DNA of 64,000 nt from Channallabes apus. Lineage: Eukaryota > Chordata > Actinopteri > Siluriformes > Clariidae. The stretch lies in NCBI GenBank assembly GCA_030522415.1, contig CM060107.1, positions 2,723,847 to 2,787,846 on the forward strand. The letters are read 5' to 3'. The number at the start of each line of letters is the position of its first letter. Positions within the stretch are counted from its first letter, which is position 1. Made by a program: the position numbers and the translations under genes. Shown here in pieces: positions 24,031-36,928 of the stretch. The notes under the pieces are model-generated. The model searched no databases and was not told where the DNA came from. It saw only the letters and a program-made list of their open reading frames with translations.

Positions 24031-25977
24031 ATGGACACCACAGCTTCTTTCCTTTACGTCTGCATCTTGATCACCTCTGTTGGTAAGTGACTTTCTGTAA
24101 AGTAAATAAAATACACCAAGTCTCCTAAAGTAGAGGATTGATAAAATAAAACTTCAAATAGTATTTTATTTTATTGTTTTATATACCCCTCCCCCCAAAC
24201 TACCCTTAGACTACCCTCATGCAGCCCATCTGCCCCATCATGTATCAGTGCGAGAGGGAGACACAGCTGTCCTGCCATGTAAGATACGTAACATGTTGGA
24301 CGTGTTGTATGAAATGCCACATGTTAAATGGGACGTGAACACGAAGTCTGTGTTTGAGCGATTTGGTGAGAGAACATCTACAGGTGAGGAATTTGAGGGC
24401 CGTGCGAATGTTCTTCTGGATGAGCTGCTTAATGGAAACTGTTCCTTGGTGCTGGAGGATGTGAGAAAATCTGATGCTGGTGACTATAAAAGTAATCTGA
24501 TGGTGAATTTAAATGGAGTGAAGAAGTGGCAAAACATCAACAATATTAAACTCTTAGTTGATGGTAAGTCAAATATTCTTACAGTCACTCTGTACTTTCA
24601 GAGGAACGGATCATGTGACACAGATTCTGTTCTAATGCCAAACTACATAATCACAAAGTGTAGTATATCTATTTAAATATAATTACATGGTGAAGACAAC
24701 ATTCATTATTTTATCCTTTTATTATTAATTTAAATATTATTTGATTTTAAGCTCATTGCAAAACAAACAATATTAATATTAATATTTAGTTTTATTTTTT
24801 TAACCACATATGTGCACCAGAATTTATACTGTTCAAATGGGTACAGAAAATAAAAACAGAATTAAAGTAATGAAATGAAAGGTTTCCACATTTTGCTTCT
24901 CACTCATCTTAAAATTATAAAAAAAATAATAATAATTTGACACACAAGTAGAAAGTAAGTATTCAGGTCCATCACTTAGTACTCGGTCAAAGCTCTTCTG
25001 GCAGCAGTGACTATGTGATGATGCTACAAGCTTGACACAGCTTTCTTCTGGATTCATTTTCCATTCTTGGCAGAATCATTCAAGCTCCACCAGGTTTCAG
25101 GTCTCTCCTGAGATGCTCTATTGGGTTCTGGTCTGGACTCTGTCTGAGGCCCTCCATGACTTTCAAAGAGTCATTCTGAAGCCACTCCTGTGTTGTCCCG
25201 GCTTTATGCCTTGCTTCATGGTCTTATTGGAATGTTAACCTTCATCTCACCCTGAGATCCTCAGCACTCTAGAAAAGATTTTTACTCATAATACGTCTTT
25301 ATTTTATATGCATCAATTTTCTGTTAATACTGACTAATATCCTGCCACAGTTGCAGAGAATTATAACCCACAGCGTGATTTTGCACCACCAAGGATGGTT
25401 TCCCTGATTCCAAATAGTTCATTCTTTAAATGAGATATTTCAGTCTTCATTTATTTATTTATTTATTTATTTATTTATTCATATATATTTTTTTTTTATT
25501 ATAAATGAACGAAAACACTTTAAACCCAAATTTCTTACTTTGTAATTGTGGAGAATTTCAATTAGAATGAGTAAAGAAAAAATATTTAAATTCATTTTAA
25601 GATGAGTGTAAAAATAGTAAAATAACAACGTTATATAGGGTTATAACTTACAAGGGTCTGAAAACTTTGTTCGCACTGTATATTTATAACTGTAAAAAAG
25701 AGGAAAAGTGAAACATAGAATGTTTTTAAAAAAAATGTTTTTCCCTTCATAGATCAAAGGATGATAAATGACAAGTTACACTCTGGTGAGTACATACTCT
25801 ATCAATCCACTTTTTATTTTTTTTAATGTGTGCATCACCATTATATATCATACATCACCTTCATATATATATTTTATTATTTTAATTTTTCTGTCTCCAG
25901 GTGAAGCTGGAATAAAGTGTCCTCACTCACTGATCCTCAACATTTCCCTCATTGTGTGTTTAATCTTCTCACACTGA
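24031..25977 (+). CDS. V-set Ig-like membrane protein (copy 2, complete)
   Basis: Four exons: 24031-24082 (signal peptide), 24210-24563 (V domain), 25753-25785, 25901-25977 (TGA). All introns are phase 1 with GT-AG ends, and the spliced length of 516 nt gives 171 residues. An alternative acceptor at 24223-24224 is also in frame and would shorten the V exon by 5 codons. Residues 1-17 are a hydrophobic leader. The V domain has strand B Cys41 (VLPCK), Trp58, the FERFGERTS and GRANVLLDEL segments, Cys95 (GNCSL), and DAGDY at 106-110 followed by Lys-Ser112, where the canonical second Cys would be. Exon 4 encodes CPHSLILNISLIVCLIFSH and then stops, so the anchor is GPI-type or a tailless helix. It is likely a secreted-pathway surface protein; partner unknown. 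The finTRIM gene is divergent upstream. Confidence 0.82.
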
Positions 25978-26209
25978 GAAACCAACAGTCTGATCTTTCT
26001 GAGTATAGAGACTCCCAGTGAACCCAGGAACAGCATCCACTATAGATCAGGAAAAAGAAATATTATTTCACTCTACAGTATTGTCTACATTAACAATAAG
26101 CATGATTGTGAGGTGCGTGGGAACATTTCTGGTTGATGCTCACATAAATGACCAAAGCTGTGATGCTGAAACACCACCGTATGAGAGCATGAGAGATTCT
26201 GTCTCACCA

Positions 26210-26335
26210 AGATGTATTGGCACCCTATCCAGGGTGTATCCTGCCTTGTGTCCTGATTCTCCTGGGATAGGCTCCGGGTATAAACCCATATGTAGGATAA
26301 AGTGGTATACGGATGATGATTGTGTGAGTGAGTGA
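26210..26335 (+). repeat. SINE tail fragment (copy 2)
   Basis: Counterpart of 1462-1585, with GGGATAGGCTCCGGGTATAA and a trailing GATAAAGTGGTATA. A third copy lies at about 50034-50160. Confidence 0.65.
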
Positions 26336-26610
26336 AAGTGTTTGGTCTCCGCTGTTTTTATTAGGTTTATGATGTTATTATATGTGTTTGAGCATTTGAT
26401 CAAAGCATGATGGAAATCTGAGCATTATGAGAAAATCTGTGAAATTCTGTTGAAGGAAAGTAAACTATTCTAAACACTAAACTGGTATTAATATAATCTA
26501 CTTCATTATTTATTTATTTGTCTGGCTTTATATTATATTATTTTATTTTCCTGACATTTTAATAGATGAACTCCTTAATACTGCATGGTTTTGGTGCATG
26601 TGTGCATGTG

Positions 26611-26730
26611 GGGCCAGGGGTAGCTCAGTGGTTAAGGCATTGGACTATGTTTCACAAGATCCCAGGTTCAAACCCCCCAACAGTGGCAACTTGGTGGTTG
26701 TGGGATTTGAACCTGGGATCTTGCGAACCC
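26611..26730 (+). repeat. tRNA-derived SINE with an inverted internal duplication (copy 2)
   Basis: The SINE head is as in copy 1, but after the B box the sequence turns back on itself. The arm 26651-26675 (TTCACAAGATCCCAGGTTCA...) is followed by its near-perfect reverse complement at 26702-26727 (GGGATTTGAACCTGGGATCT...). Copy 1 has a simple forward order here. Confidence 0.75.
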
Positions 26731-29395
26731 AAGGGGGACGGGTTAGAGAAAGGAGGATAGTAGCAGGTGTGGTGCCCTGTGTTGAGCAGTTGGAAGAGAA
26801 ATGGGTCCAGTGTGGAGGAAGGACTACATTTTATATGTCCTATGACTCAATGCTAAAAACACTTCATGTGGTGGATGTGAGTGTGATGGGCCCGTAGTCA
26901 TTCAGGCAAGATGCAGAGGATTCCTTAGGTGTGGAAGTGATGGCAAACTGCTACTTGACTTTAAAACTGTTTTTAGACCTCAGTCTAGGCTTGGGCATGG
27001 TAGCAGAAACAATGTGATGTGAAAACATGACTAATAAAAGAGGCTAGCGAACATGTAAAGATTTATTTAAAACGATTCAATCAACACAACTTATGCATTT
27101 ATAAATGACCTAAACTAATAAAGAAACATTCATTCTGTTCCTCTTTATTCATAAATAACTGAAGATGGACACATGAATGCTAACATGCAAAGTCCATCGT
27201 TCTGTTCTGAAACAAAATCATATTATCCATTAAGGAAATCATTTTGAAATGCAGAATGTAAACTTTACAGCAGGCTGTGCCTTTGCGCCTTTGCTACAAA
27301 AAGTCATTGGAATTACCAAAATATATTCAGACATTGTCACGTAATACGCCTAATATATATGTAATTGTAAGTCTCCATACACGGCCATGAAATTTACACA
27401 ATGCCAACAGGCAGCGAAATTAAAAGAAGTGTAAAATTGAGTCATTTTTATTTTTTTGATTTACCAAAACACTGGACCGTTGTGCTTATAACAACTGCAA
27501 ATTGTAGCTCATCCAATGAGAGATAGATAAGAATTGTTTTGTTATATTCTATTAAGCCTAAAAATAAAAAAATACATAAAAATGTGATTGTGCCCTAACA
27601 AAAGCACTTAAAAAATCTTATTTGCCGTTCTATCGTAGGACAACTTCTGGTTCTTTTCTTATTTTATCCATTTACAATCACTGCGTCTTTACAATAAATA
27701 CATATTATTTTTCATAATTTAGAAAATTACAAGGAGGTTATAAGATACCTTCAGTTTTTCTTAATGATCCACATTCTTCTTGTCATGTACAGGTATTACA
27801 CTGTACCTGATGTGGACAATGTGAGAAAACAGCATTCCTGCCCTTTGGCACAAGTTGCTTTGGTGTCTCTTGTAGAACCTTGATAATGTATGTCACATGA
27901 CTGCATGCTACTCCTCTATTTATATGATTACAGTGAAAAAGTTACCTTCATAATTTCATGCAAATGATGCGGATTTGACTTAAATGAAACTGAAGGATGA
28001 TGTTGATAGTTAAGACTGTCCTGTGTTTGTAGGTTTGAATATAGCTAAAGTGCCAAGAAAAAGTATTTGCCCCTTCCTGATTTATTTTTTTTGTCTATTA
28101 GACCCACTTGGTGATTCAGATAAGATTTTAATATTACACAGAAATAACCAGAGTAAATATAAAATGTAGTTTTTGCATGATGATTTCATTTTTTATGGCC
28201 AAATCACAAGTATTGGTGCTGATTTATTTTTATGTTTTATGTTGTTATACATGTAATACAGAAAATGTGCCAAAGAAGCTACCTCTGAAGTTTATGCAAC
28301 ATGGAATTGACCAATCTCGCTTCCCTAAAAATTTCTACTTCTGGAGTTTTGGAGAGATGACTTTATATGTGCAAATTAAAAACTTATTTCCTAAATTGGT
28401 TTTCAATAAAATCATAAAAAAGCAAAAAATCTGTAATTTCCGTAACCCCCCACGTTACACGTTTTAGTAATTTTAGTAATTTTGGTAGCCTGTTCAAGCC
28501 TGGGAAGGTTCACCACTGTTCTAAGTTTTACACTTGCCTTCTTAGGAATCTGGTAGCAGCAAATGATAACTTAGTCTTTTGCCCACATCCAGGTAGTGTA
28601 GCCACTCTTCTTTTAACTTTGAACTTGTGCACTAGGCTTGTAGGAACATTTAGTACCTATTTTTATGTGATCTCGTCTCTTAACTTTTTGGACAACTCTC
28701 TTGACTTGCAGTTATGCAGTCAAACATCTCCATCAACAAATCTCAAAATACTCCAGGTATTTAATGTGTTCTAAATCAAGTACACCTGCGGCACCTAATC
28801 TGTGTCTGAAACATCACTTGTTTTCCAAATTTCTACTCTCATTTTATTCAGGGGTTAAATGATTGACACTGCAGTAGCCATTTAAAGGGGCCATTTGTTT
28901 TATTGATTTATTACAAATGGCTGCAATTTTATCCAAAAAGTAGAATTTCGATTAATTTGATTAATTTAGAGTGTAGCTGTATGTACAAACCTAAAACATG
29001 TCAGTCTCAACAGTCAACAAGGGCCTTTCAGTTTCATTCAAGTCAAATCCATAACTGGACTTTTCTACAACATTTGCATAATAAGATTGTAAATGACATG
29101 GAAGAATCACATCTTGGAATACCTATGGCGATAATACTTAGAGTGAAAATATTTAGAATGCTCTCTCACTCTCTTTGCTCTCTCTATTTGGTTACAGTGT
29201 GACACAAAAAACAGCCAATAAGCAAGGAGCATGATTATGTCAATTCTGATCATCTGTTATCCTTCCAACCTGAAATCTCCATACTTTACCTTCTTTGGGC
29301 AAGAGATATTAGTTTGTGTATTTTTATAAACAACATCTTTAGAATTGTTATTTTTTTTAGTTTTAGTAGCCATAAAATCCAAGTGTAGATTCATC
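26731..29395. other. Intergenic, copy 2 counterpart of about 1960-4388
   Basis: AT-rich DNA. It includes about 260 bp (26805-27050) shared with copy 3 (51055-51300) but missing in copy 1, and the repeat beginning AGAAAAAGTATTTGCC near 28058. No gene seen. Confidence 0.5.
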
Positions 29396-30247
29396 CTACA
29401 TGCAAATGCCATTTGTACAAGCAGGAGAATGTAAAAGGGCTGGATGCAAAGACGTCAGAATAGGGAAAACTATCATCAGTGGGTGAGGGGGGTACAGCCC
29501 TGCATCATCTGGACAGAGACAGACATTTATTCATTTAATTATTAAGATTAATCTTCTATATACTGTATCAGACAACATGGTCTGGTGTGTCCAAATATGA
29601 CTGATTATGAAGTAAGTAAATGAAATAAAGAAAACTCTTAAATCATCTGCTCACCTCTGACATTCATAACGTTTGGTGGTTCTTTAGAGAAGAAAAATAG
29701 AAAAAACATTATTAAATTTTAAACTCTGTTTCTGAATCAATACAGTAATCACTATGTTTTGGTCACTTACCCTGAACTGAGAGCGTAACGTTCTGGATAA
29801 GATGCCAGTTTGTGGTTGCAGACCTCTTGGGTGTGCTTGTTTGTCCTGAGCGTGTCCTGATGTAACTCCTGTACACAGCAGCATCAGTAACACTGACATT
29901 CTTCAGCACCAGACAACAGCTTCCTTTACGTAACTCGTCCTCAGGGACGTCCACTCGGCCCTCGTATCCTTGACCTGGCAGCGAGGACCCGCCCCATCGC
30001 ATAAAAACATCCTGAGAATCAGTTTCCCAGTAGACATGTGTTTGAGTGGACACCTCACTGGCTTTACATGGAAGGATGGCTGTGTCTCCTACTCGTGCTG
30101 ATATGAACTGGGAGTCTGCAGAGGTGGAGTTTGTGGAGAACACATTAGGCTTTAGACATGTGTTTTAATCAATGATGTGGTTCTAGAGACCGGTTACTCA
30201 CCCACACCAATGATGAACCACAAGATGAAGATGAGCTTGTTATGAAC
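29396..30247 (-). CDS. V-set Ig-like membrane protein on the minus strand (copy 2)
   Basis: Exons match copy 1: leader 30247-30202, V 30115-29771, 27-nt exon 29681-29655, last exon 29508-29396 (TAG). About 911 bp between the V exon and the 27-nt exon has been lost relative to copy 1, including the possible 12-nt microexon; V now lies only about 90 bp from the next exon. All joined phases remain phase 1, so the product should still be readable. The V domain differs from copy 1 by a few residues near its end (SGQTSTP versus SKQTSAP). The Ser in DAAVYRS and the GSCCL cysteines are unchanged. As in copy 1, the leader exon shows no ATG. Confidence 0.62.
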
Positions 30248-30523
30248 CTATAGATGGATCAGGATTAATTGGTTAGTATTATTATTGTAGTATGATTATA
30301 CACATAGTGTAACAAACAGCAAATAAATATGAAGAACAAATAAATAAAAAAACTAAATCCATACGGCCAACCAAGTTCACTAGGATGAGTAGTAACCCCA
30401 TGGTAATTACTGATCCAATATAGTTAAAAGTCACAATCCGGTAAAAAAAAAAGAAATCAACAAGAAGAATGGAGTGTGTGTGTGCGTGTGTGTGTGTCAG
30501 TTATCATTATTCTAGTATAAATG

Positions 30524-30694
30524 AAGTGGTTAGTGCTGTTGCCTCGCACCTGTAGAGTTGGAGGTGCAAATCTCTCTGTTGCCGAGTGGGTGGAGTTTGC
30601 ACATTCTCCCTGTGGTTGGTCGGTTTCCTCCAGCTCCTTCGGTTTCTTCCCACAGTCCATAATAGTCCCATATAGGTTGATTGGCACCTATTGG
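30524..30694 (+). repeat. Diverged tRNA-derived SINE (copy 2)
   Basis: Homologue of 6430-6600, with GTGGTTAGTGCTGTTGCCTC and GTGGAGTTTGCACATTCTCC. Confidence 0.7.
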
Positions 30695-30719
30695 AGTATC
30701 AAATAGATCAAGTCAAGGC

Positions 30720-32127
30720 ATGAAGAATGATAATGTAACACTACAAGGTATCCAGCTGTGGCTTCTTATATAGAACATAAAACACAGAGCTACTGATCTC
30801 TGACACTCATCCTGAACTACCCAAACATATTCATACATTCCCTAACTATCTGTCTGACATGGTTTAACACTTAAAAATAAGTATATCATAGCATATATCT
30901 TCAAACATAAAATATTCACAAATACCAACATTTTCTACACATACAGTATGAAGATTTTTTTTCTTGAGATGCTGTTACTGAATCTGATATGCAGTAGTAA
31001 CCAGACATGGTTCTTCCTTTGATTAATAGTCAAGTCAAATTTGTAAATCGATCCAATCCATTGATTTTTAACCATGCCCAGGAATGATTGCTCGACCCCT
31101 CCCTGCCCCCTGCTGGCCAGCATTTACATTATTATTTTTCTCCATGCTCAGGTGCGTATTTCTCCTCTGATACAGCAGGTGTCAGTATCCACCTAGTTGG
31201 CATGTGAGCCGCCATTAAACACAAAGAGAAGAAGATAATGAGGATGTCAACCTTGGCAATATGCCTAATATTATTGGTATTAAGAGCATGCTCTTTAGTG
31301 CCATTCTAATGCACCAGCGTTGGCTGTGGACAAAGGATAGATTGGCATGTCTTATACACACACAGAGATTTCAAAGGACTGATGGTGTTGCGTTTAAAAC
31401 AGCGATCTACAGTATTTCCATGTTCAATTACGATTGGATTTAATATCTGGTACTGTATGTTCTGTGCCCGAGTGTGCTGACTGTGATCAAGATGACCTTT
31501 CTCAGCAGACTCAGGCACGGTTCCCCAGCGCAGAACGATTGTGTCCTCACTGATCAAAATGAACCGACTTTGGGGTCAAGTGTACTCGTAAAAAATCCCA
31601 CATCCCCCAGCTTCACCAGCAACATCATTTACCCTCTCATATTTTACAACCATTCAGCATGCAGCATCATCAGCAGTTTACTAATCAGCGTCCTGATCAT
31701 CTGTCATCATCTGCATCTGTTTCTAACTGGTTCATGCCTCAAGTTAGATGGTTTTAAGGAATGATTTACAGGTCACTGTATGGCTTAACACTAGAACGCT
31801 GAGCACCGGTCATTTGACCGCAATGGGGAAAAAAAAAAAACTTCACACTCGATCAAAATCCAGGACCCTCCTTTCATGACTTTTCCTAGATCTGTGAGCT
31901 TAATCACCCTGCATTCTTAAATTTTCAAAATTGCACCAGTAAAAGTCAGTATAAAGCTATTTTGCTCTTATTTATGTGAAATTGCTGACAACTGCGCGGC
32001 GGCGTTTCCTGCCTTTTCCAACCTGTGATTCTCATTTCTCTCAGCAGATGACGCAAGGGATCGCGCATACTATCTATGCATCATTCAGTGCGTATATGTA
32101 ACTATCTCAGGTTTCATTCCATATATG

Positions 32128-32193
<66 letters not shown>

Positions 32194-33784
32194 TTCCGTG
32201 AAATAACGACATAACGCCATTCCTTCCCGCATTGATAATCAGCAATATTTTATAAGGAGATTTAGGGATTTAGCTCTACTTAATTTTATAACGTTTTAAG
32301 AAAATTAATTAGTTTGTTCATTCTATTTGAAGCTTCTGAACTTCTCGGATGTTTTTTTAGTGTGACAGTGCTTTAGGTTAGTTCTGAACTCGCTTCCGTG
32401 AAATTATCACTAAAACAATTTAATGACCCTCCTGAGGATATAAAGCTTTATTATTGTGTTTGAATAATCAGATCTACCACAGCTGAACAACTTCACTTTT
32501 CCGTTATGGTAACATCAGCACCTTGGATACCTGTCGCTGCTGCTGTGGAAATATTACGCTACTGATATAAAATATAGAATATTTATTGAAACAAAAACTA
32601 ATACAATTATAAAATATATAACGTATGTAAACGTTTATAACTTATCGAAAATGATTCGATTAATTTACAAGATGTATGCTATATAATACTAAGGGTCTCT
32701 GGAGCACTGGTGGCTCAGTGGTAGACAAAAACATTCCCCTGAAACTGCTAAGGTACAGGGAGTGAATTAGTGTTGCACAGGACAGCAGTACTTGAAATCA
32801 GTACCATACCCACATGTTGCAATTTGCTGTCCTCGACACAGAACCAAGTAAACTAAATATATTTTTACTTTCACTCTTGTTAAGACCCGGTGAATCTAAT
32901 CTCTTAAATGGAGATCACCGGTGATGAGGTAAGATCAGGAGCGTCTGTAAACTGCCTGTGCTGGGGAACTGTGTAAGAGTCTACAAATATTACAACTGTC
33001 TCATTCACAGGACATCTGTACTGTACTATTCACTTTTTATCACATGTGTATTTTATTGAATATTAGTCATACAGTCCTGCTAAACTACAGCAAGCTCCAA
33101 CAAATAGAAATATAAAAAACATATGATTTATACTATAATACACTGTTGTTCCTACCATACAGTAAAGAGCAAGATTCTGTAGAAATGCAGCACTTAACTA
33201 CATGTCTATGCTCTTCATGGGTGTGTTTGCACTTTTTTGTTCTTGTGTACTGTTATCCAGTCTGCACAAGTCTATACATGCATGTGTTAAGTTTTCTTGC
33301 TTAGTGGAACACCAGAGGAACAAGTGTTTTCCTCATGGAAATACTGATTAAGTATTAATACTTAATACTTTAAAAATACATTTTTATTTAGAAAAAAAAT
33401 ATATATAATAATAAACCACTCGTCTCAGTCACGTGATCCGGTACATCAAAGAAAATTAATGGTTACAAGTTAACAAAATGACTAACCAATGACTTTGGAG
33501 AGCGTTTTTGGAAAGGGCAACATGCCCAATGAGGAGACAGGGAGAGAAGAGCCTGGGACTTCCATGAAAAAGAAAGCTCAGGAGCTTCATATCAGGAGAC
33601 CTACTTAAAATATGGATTTATTGCTACAGGTGATTCTCACGCCCCAGGCCCGCTCTGCATAGTACTGTACTGTATGTGGCCACAGGCTAGCAAATAAAGC
33701 TATGAAGCCATCAATATGTTCACATTATAGAACAGTATAGATTTACTGTCCTCTCAAAATATCTCAACATACAGCCATTATTGT
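30720..33784. other. Intergenic, copy 2 counterpart of 6620-9689
   Basis: Holds the longer (TA)n run at about 32132-32190 and the palindrome CGGTCATTTGACCG near 31807. Otherwise unrecognised AT-rich DNA. No gene seen. Confidence 0.5.
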
Positions 33785-33998
33785 CAAAATAATAACTGGA
33801 AACAAAAGTAAGTACACCCTAAGTGATAACAGCTGTACATCGTTAACCATGCAAAGTCACATGGCCTGTTCATCATGATCATGTGTTTGTCAGTGGCCGT
33901 GTATGTCTCCAGACCTGAAACCTACTGAGCACGTGTGGGGCGTCCTCAAGCGGAAGGTGGCAAAGTGCCGTGTGTCTAACATCCAGCAGCTCTGTATA
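33785..33998 (+). pseudogene. Tc1/mariner transposase C-terminal fragment (copy 2)
   Basis: The frame starting near 33903 reads SPDLKPTEHVWGVLKRKV, then continues as AKCRVSNIQQL before decaying. It is slightly more intact than copy 1, which has an extra base here. Confidence 0.65.
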
Positions 33999-35408
33999 TA
34001 CACACACACATACATGCACACATACTGTACACTGCACATCTCGTTTTCAACCTTAAAAAAGTTCTTCTACACCATGTACATAACCTAAGACATAACCTAA
34101 TGTATTCCTAATAATGTATTCATAACCTAATGCAAAAGTTTTGATCACGTGCAAATGTCTTTTAATTAGTGATTTTCTACATTCTACAACAATCCTAGGG
34201 ATTTCAAACCTAAAATAACATGTACGGAATTAGATAATTATGTAGCAAATTGTTACAGTATTTTAAGACACAGTGGTTAACCTTTTTCAAACAGTTAAAT
34301 TTTGCAAGAACAGTATTTGTCAAGTGTATTTGCAAAACCCATCAAGCGCCATGAAGAAAGTTTATTTAGACTTTTAACTTTTAACTCACCAATTAACAAA
34401 CAGCATCACAGATTAGAGGCGTAATGAAGGATTTACAGAGCAGAAGTAGCAGATACAGTATACATCTCAATATCAACTGTTCAAATGAGATTAACATGAA
34501 TTTTGGATAAACGCCTGTTTTACAGTGTGGAAAGAGATAAACATCAGTAAAGAATAATGCATAGATTATAAATAGACTTTTTTTACCGGCTGGTTGTGAA
34601 CTCCTCTCACACTCCGTTTCTGTCCGTCTCTGCATGTGTGTGTGTGTGTGTGTGTGTGCGCATGTGCTCGCATGTGTCTTCTTCTCATCTTGGCAGCTTC
34701 AGTAGAGCAATGATACGTCTATAGAATCGACTCAGCTGATTCAGTTATCAAATCGTTTTTTTTATATATAATTTTTAAATTATTGTTCAGCCAGTAACAT
34801 GGAAATTATTTGAATGATTTGAGTAAACTGGTTCACGATAAAAGAAATTATTATCAATCCATTTGTTGCTTACTATGTCACTTATATATAAAAAGAGGGT
34901 TCTTAATATTCAGTGAATGTGTACTATGAATGTGAACATGGCTTCTGTACACTTGCAATCAAAATGATTTAAGCCCCATTGAAAATTTTAGTTTTTGGGC
35001 CAAAATTACTAACATGCAGCCGGTTGTAATAAATCATTGAAACTGGAGCAATTTAAAAAGCTCAACACAATTAATACAATAAGTGGTTGCTTCAAATTCA
35101 ACACAAAATACTACTTTTAATGACTTCTACAGTTTTACAATTATTCAACCCTTAGATGAGAAACATCTTCAGGACTTAGCAGAGCCTCCACTGTATGTTA
35201 TGTAAGCTAGCGACATACAGTAGTATACAGTAGAATAAAAGACGCTGGCAAACATATATTGGATATAACGATTTATTTTAATATACTGTAGTGTATATGA
35301 ACTTATAATAAACTTACTTTGGCTTAGCTAATGCCAAAATAACAAACAAATATACCAGCAGCATAAACACAACATACTGTAGATGAGCTAAACTATTAAA
35401 GTAAGAGA
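33999..35408. other. Intergenic, copy 2, no gene seen
   Basis: Counterpart of about 10368-11539 plus the flank of the element A site. A (GT)n run lies at about 34635-34658. The unoccupied target of element A is at about 35225-35240 (CAGTAGAATAAA). Confidence 0.5.
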
Positions 35409-35420
35409 CATTATTTTTCA

Positions 35421-35790
35421 TTCATTCATTCATTCATTTTCTATACCGCTTAATCCTGTGTTCAGGGTCGCGGGGGACCTGGAGCCTATCCCAGGAGACT
35501 TCGGGCATTAGGCGGGGTACACCCTGGACAGGGTGCCAATCCATCGCAGGGCACACACACATACACACACTCACACACCCAATCACACACTACGGGCAAT
35601 TTGGGAACGCCAATTAGCCTAACCTGTATATCTTTGGACTGTGGGAGGAAACCGGAGTAAACCCACCAAGCACGGGGAGAACATGCAAACTCCATGCACA
35701 CAGAGACGGGAATCGAGCCTGGCCGGGGAATCGAACCCAGACCCTGGAGGTGCAAGGCGACAGTGCTAACCACTACACCACCGCGCCGCC
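35421..35790 (-). mobile_element. tRNA-derived SINE, recent insertion private to copy 2
   Basis: A perfect 12-bp target duplication CATTATTTTTCA flanks it (35409-35420 and 35791-35802); copy 1 has one copy of that 12-mer and no SINE. On the minus strand the head reads GGTGTAGTGGTTAGCACTGT (A box) and GGGTTCGATTCC (B box), and the 3' end carries an ATGAATGAATGAA repeat tail. The long target duplication and the simple repeat tail fit LINE-driven retroposition. Confidence 0.88.
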
Positions 35791-36132
35791 CATTATTTTT
35801 CAATTAATCCCCAAATAACTAAAGATACACACATGAATGACAAGACCACCAAAGTAAAGTGTCCTTCTCTGCAAAATCGTATTAACCATAAAGATGAACA
35901 TTATAATGTAAGTATGTGCCTTGTCCACTTACTAGAACAACTTAAAAATAAAATTAAATAAATAAATAAATAAATAAGTTAATAAATAACTCCAAACTCC
36001 AAAATCCTGTACTCCCCACAGTAGCACAAACTTGCAGGTTAAACAAAAGAAAACAGTTCATTAACCAAATTTCCCAAACATTAACCATCTCAACTGCTAC
36101 ACAAAACCAAAAAAATATATAGAAAGATATAA

Positions 36133-36539
36133 GGTGAAACCTCGGACTGTAACGCGGTTTGCGAGTGTCCCGCAAGACGAGCCGAGACTTTTAATAAATT
36201 TTGACTTGGATAACGAACAAGTCTTGGTTTACGAGTAACGAGTATCATGAATCATGCATTCGCTGAGCGTCACGTGATCACAACTGAGCCAACGGTTTTT
36301 CTCTCTCTTGTGCTGCAGAATTGTGGGTAATCGTCTCTTACTGGTATAATCAACATTCATTTTTACTTTACAGCAGTGATTCCATTAGTGTGTCGCTCAA
36401 TCGAGTGTCATTCGAGAAATTTCTCGTTTATTTTTCTGATAGAACAGTGTTTCCGTTGTGTGCGGACGCGTGTGTGAAAAGAGTGGAGGAAGGCTAACAG
36501 TGTAAGATGAGAAGGGGGAGAGGGAAGCTTACTTTAGAT

Positions 36540-36571
<32 letters not shown>

Positions 36572-36736
36572 CGCCTGCACGAACAACAAAACACTTATCT
36601 GTCGGGATTCCTTTTAACTTTTTTTTAAAGGTAAAGTGCAGGTTAATATATTTATATTTTTCCTAATATTTTGTGTTAATTATTTTTATGTATTCATTTT
36701 CTTGGGCTGTGGAACGAATAATTTGAGTTTCCATTT
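36133..36736. mobile_element. MITE-like DNA element, copy 2
   Basis: Homologue of 15692-16305, with GTGAAACCTCGGACTGTAAC at its left end. It includes the (CA)n run at 36541-36570. Confidence 0.4.
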
Positions 36737-36928
36737 TTTTCCTATGGGAAACACTTATTTTCCAGTCAAAGTGGCTTTGATTATTTATTTATTTCAAAAA
36801 GAACAAAAGGTTATTTCTAAACACGATAGATGTTTTTATAATTAACTTCTGCTTTCTCTATAAAATGATTAAATCAGTTTGACAGGAGGGCCGTGTTACA
36901 AAACAAAACTTATCCACCCATGTGTGTG

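Larger units (their letters stand above)
1..24750. repeat. Tandem segmental duplication, copy 1 (partial at left edge)
   Basis: Nearly every non-transposon stretch here recurs in the same order and orientation in copy 2. For example, 302-508 is almost identical to 25032-25238 and 48868-49074. The starting offset to copy 2 is 24730 bp and drifts through indels. The unit order is 3' end of a plus-strand Ig gene, minus-strand Ig gene, minus-strand finTRIM gene, then the next plus-strand Ig gene. The unit boundary is arbitrary because the window begins inside a unit. Confidence 0.93.
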
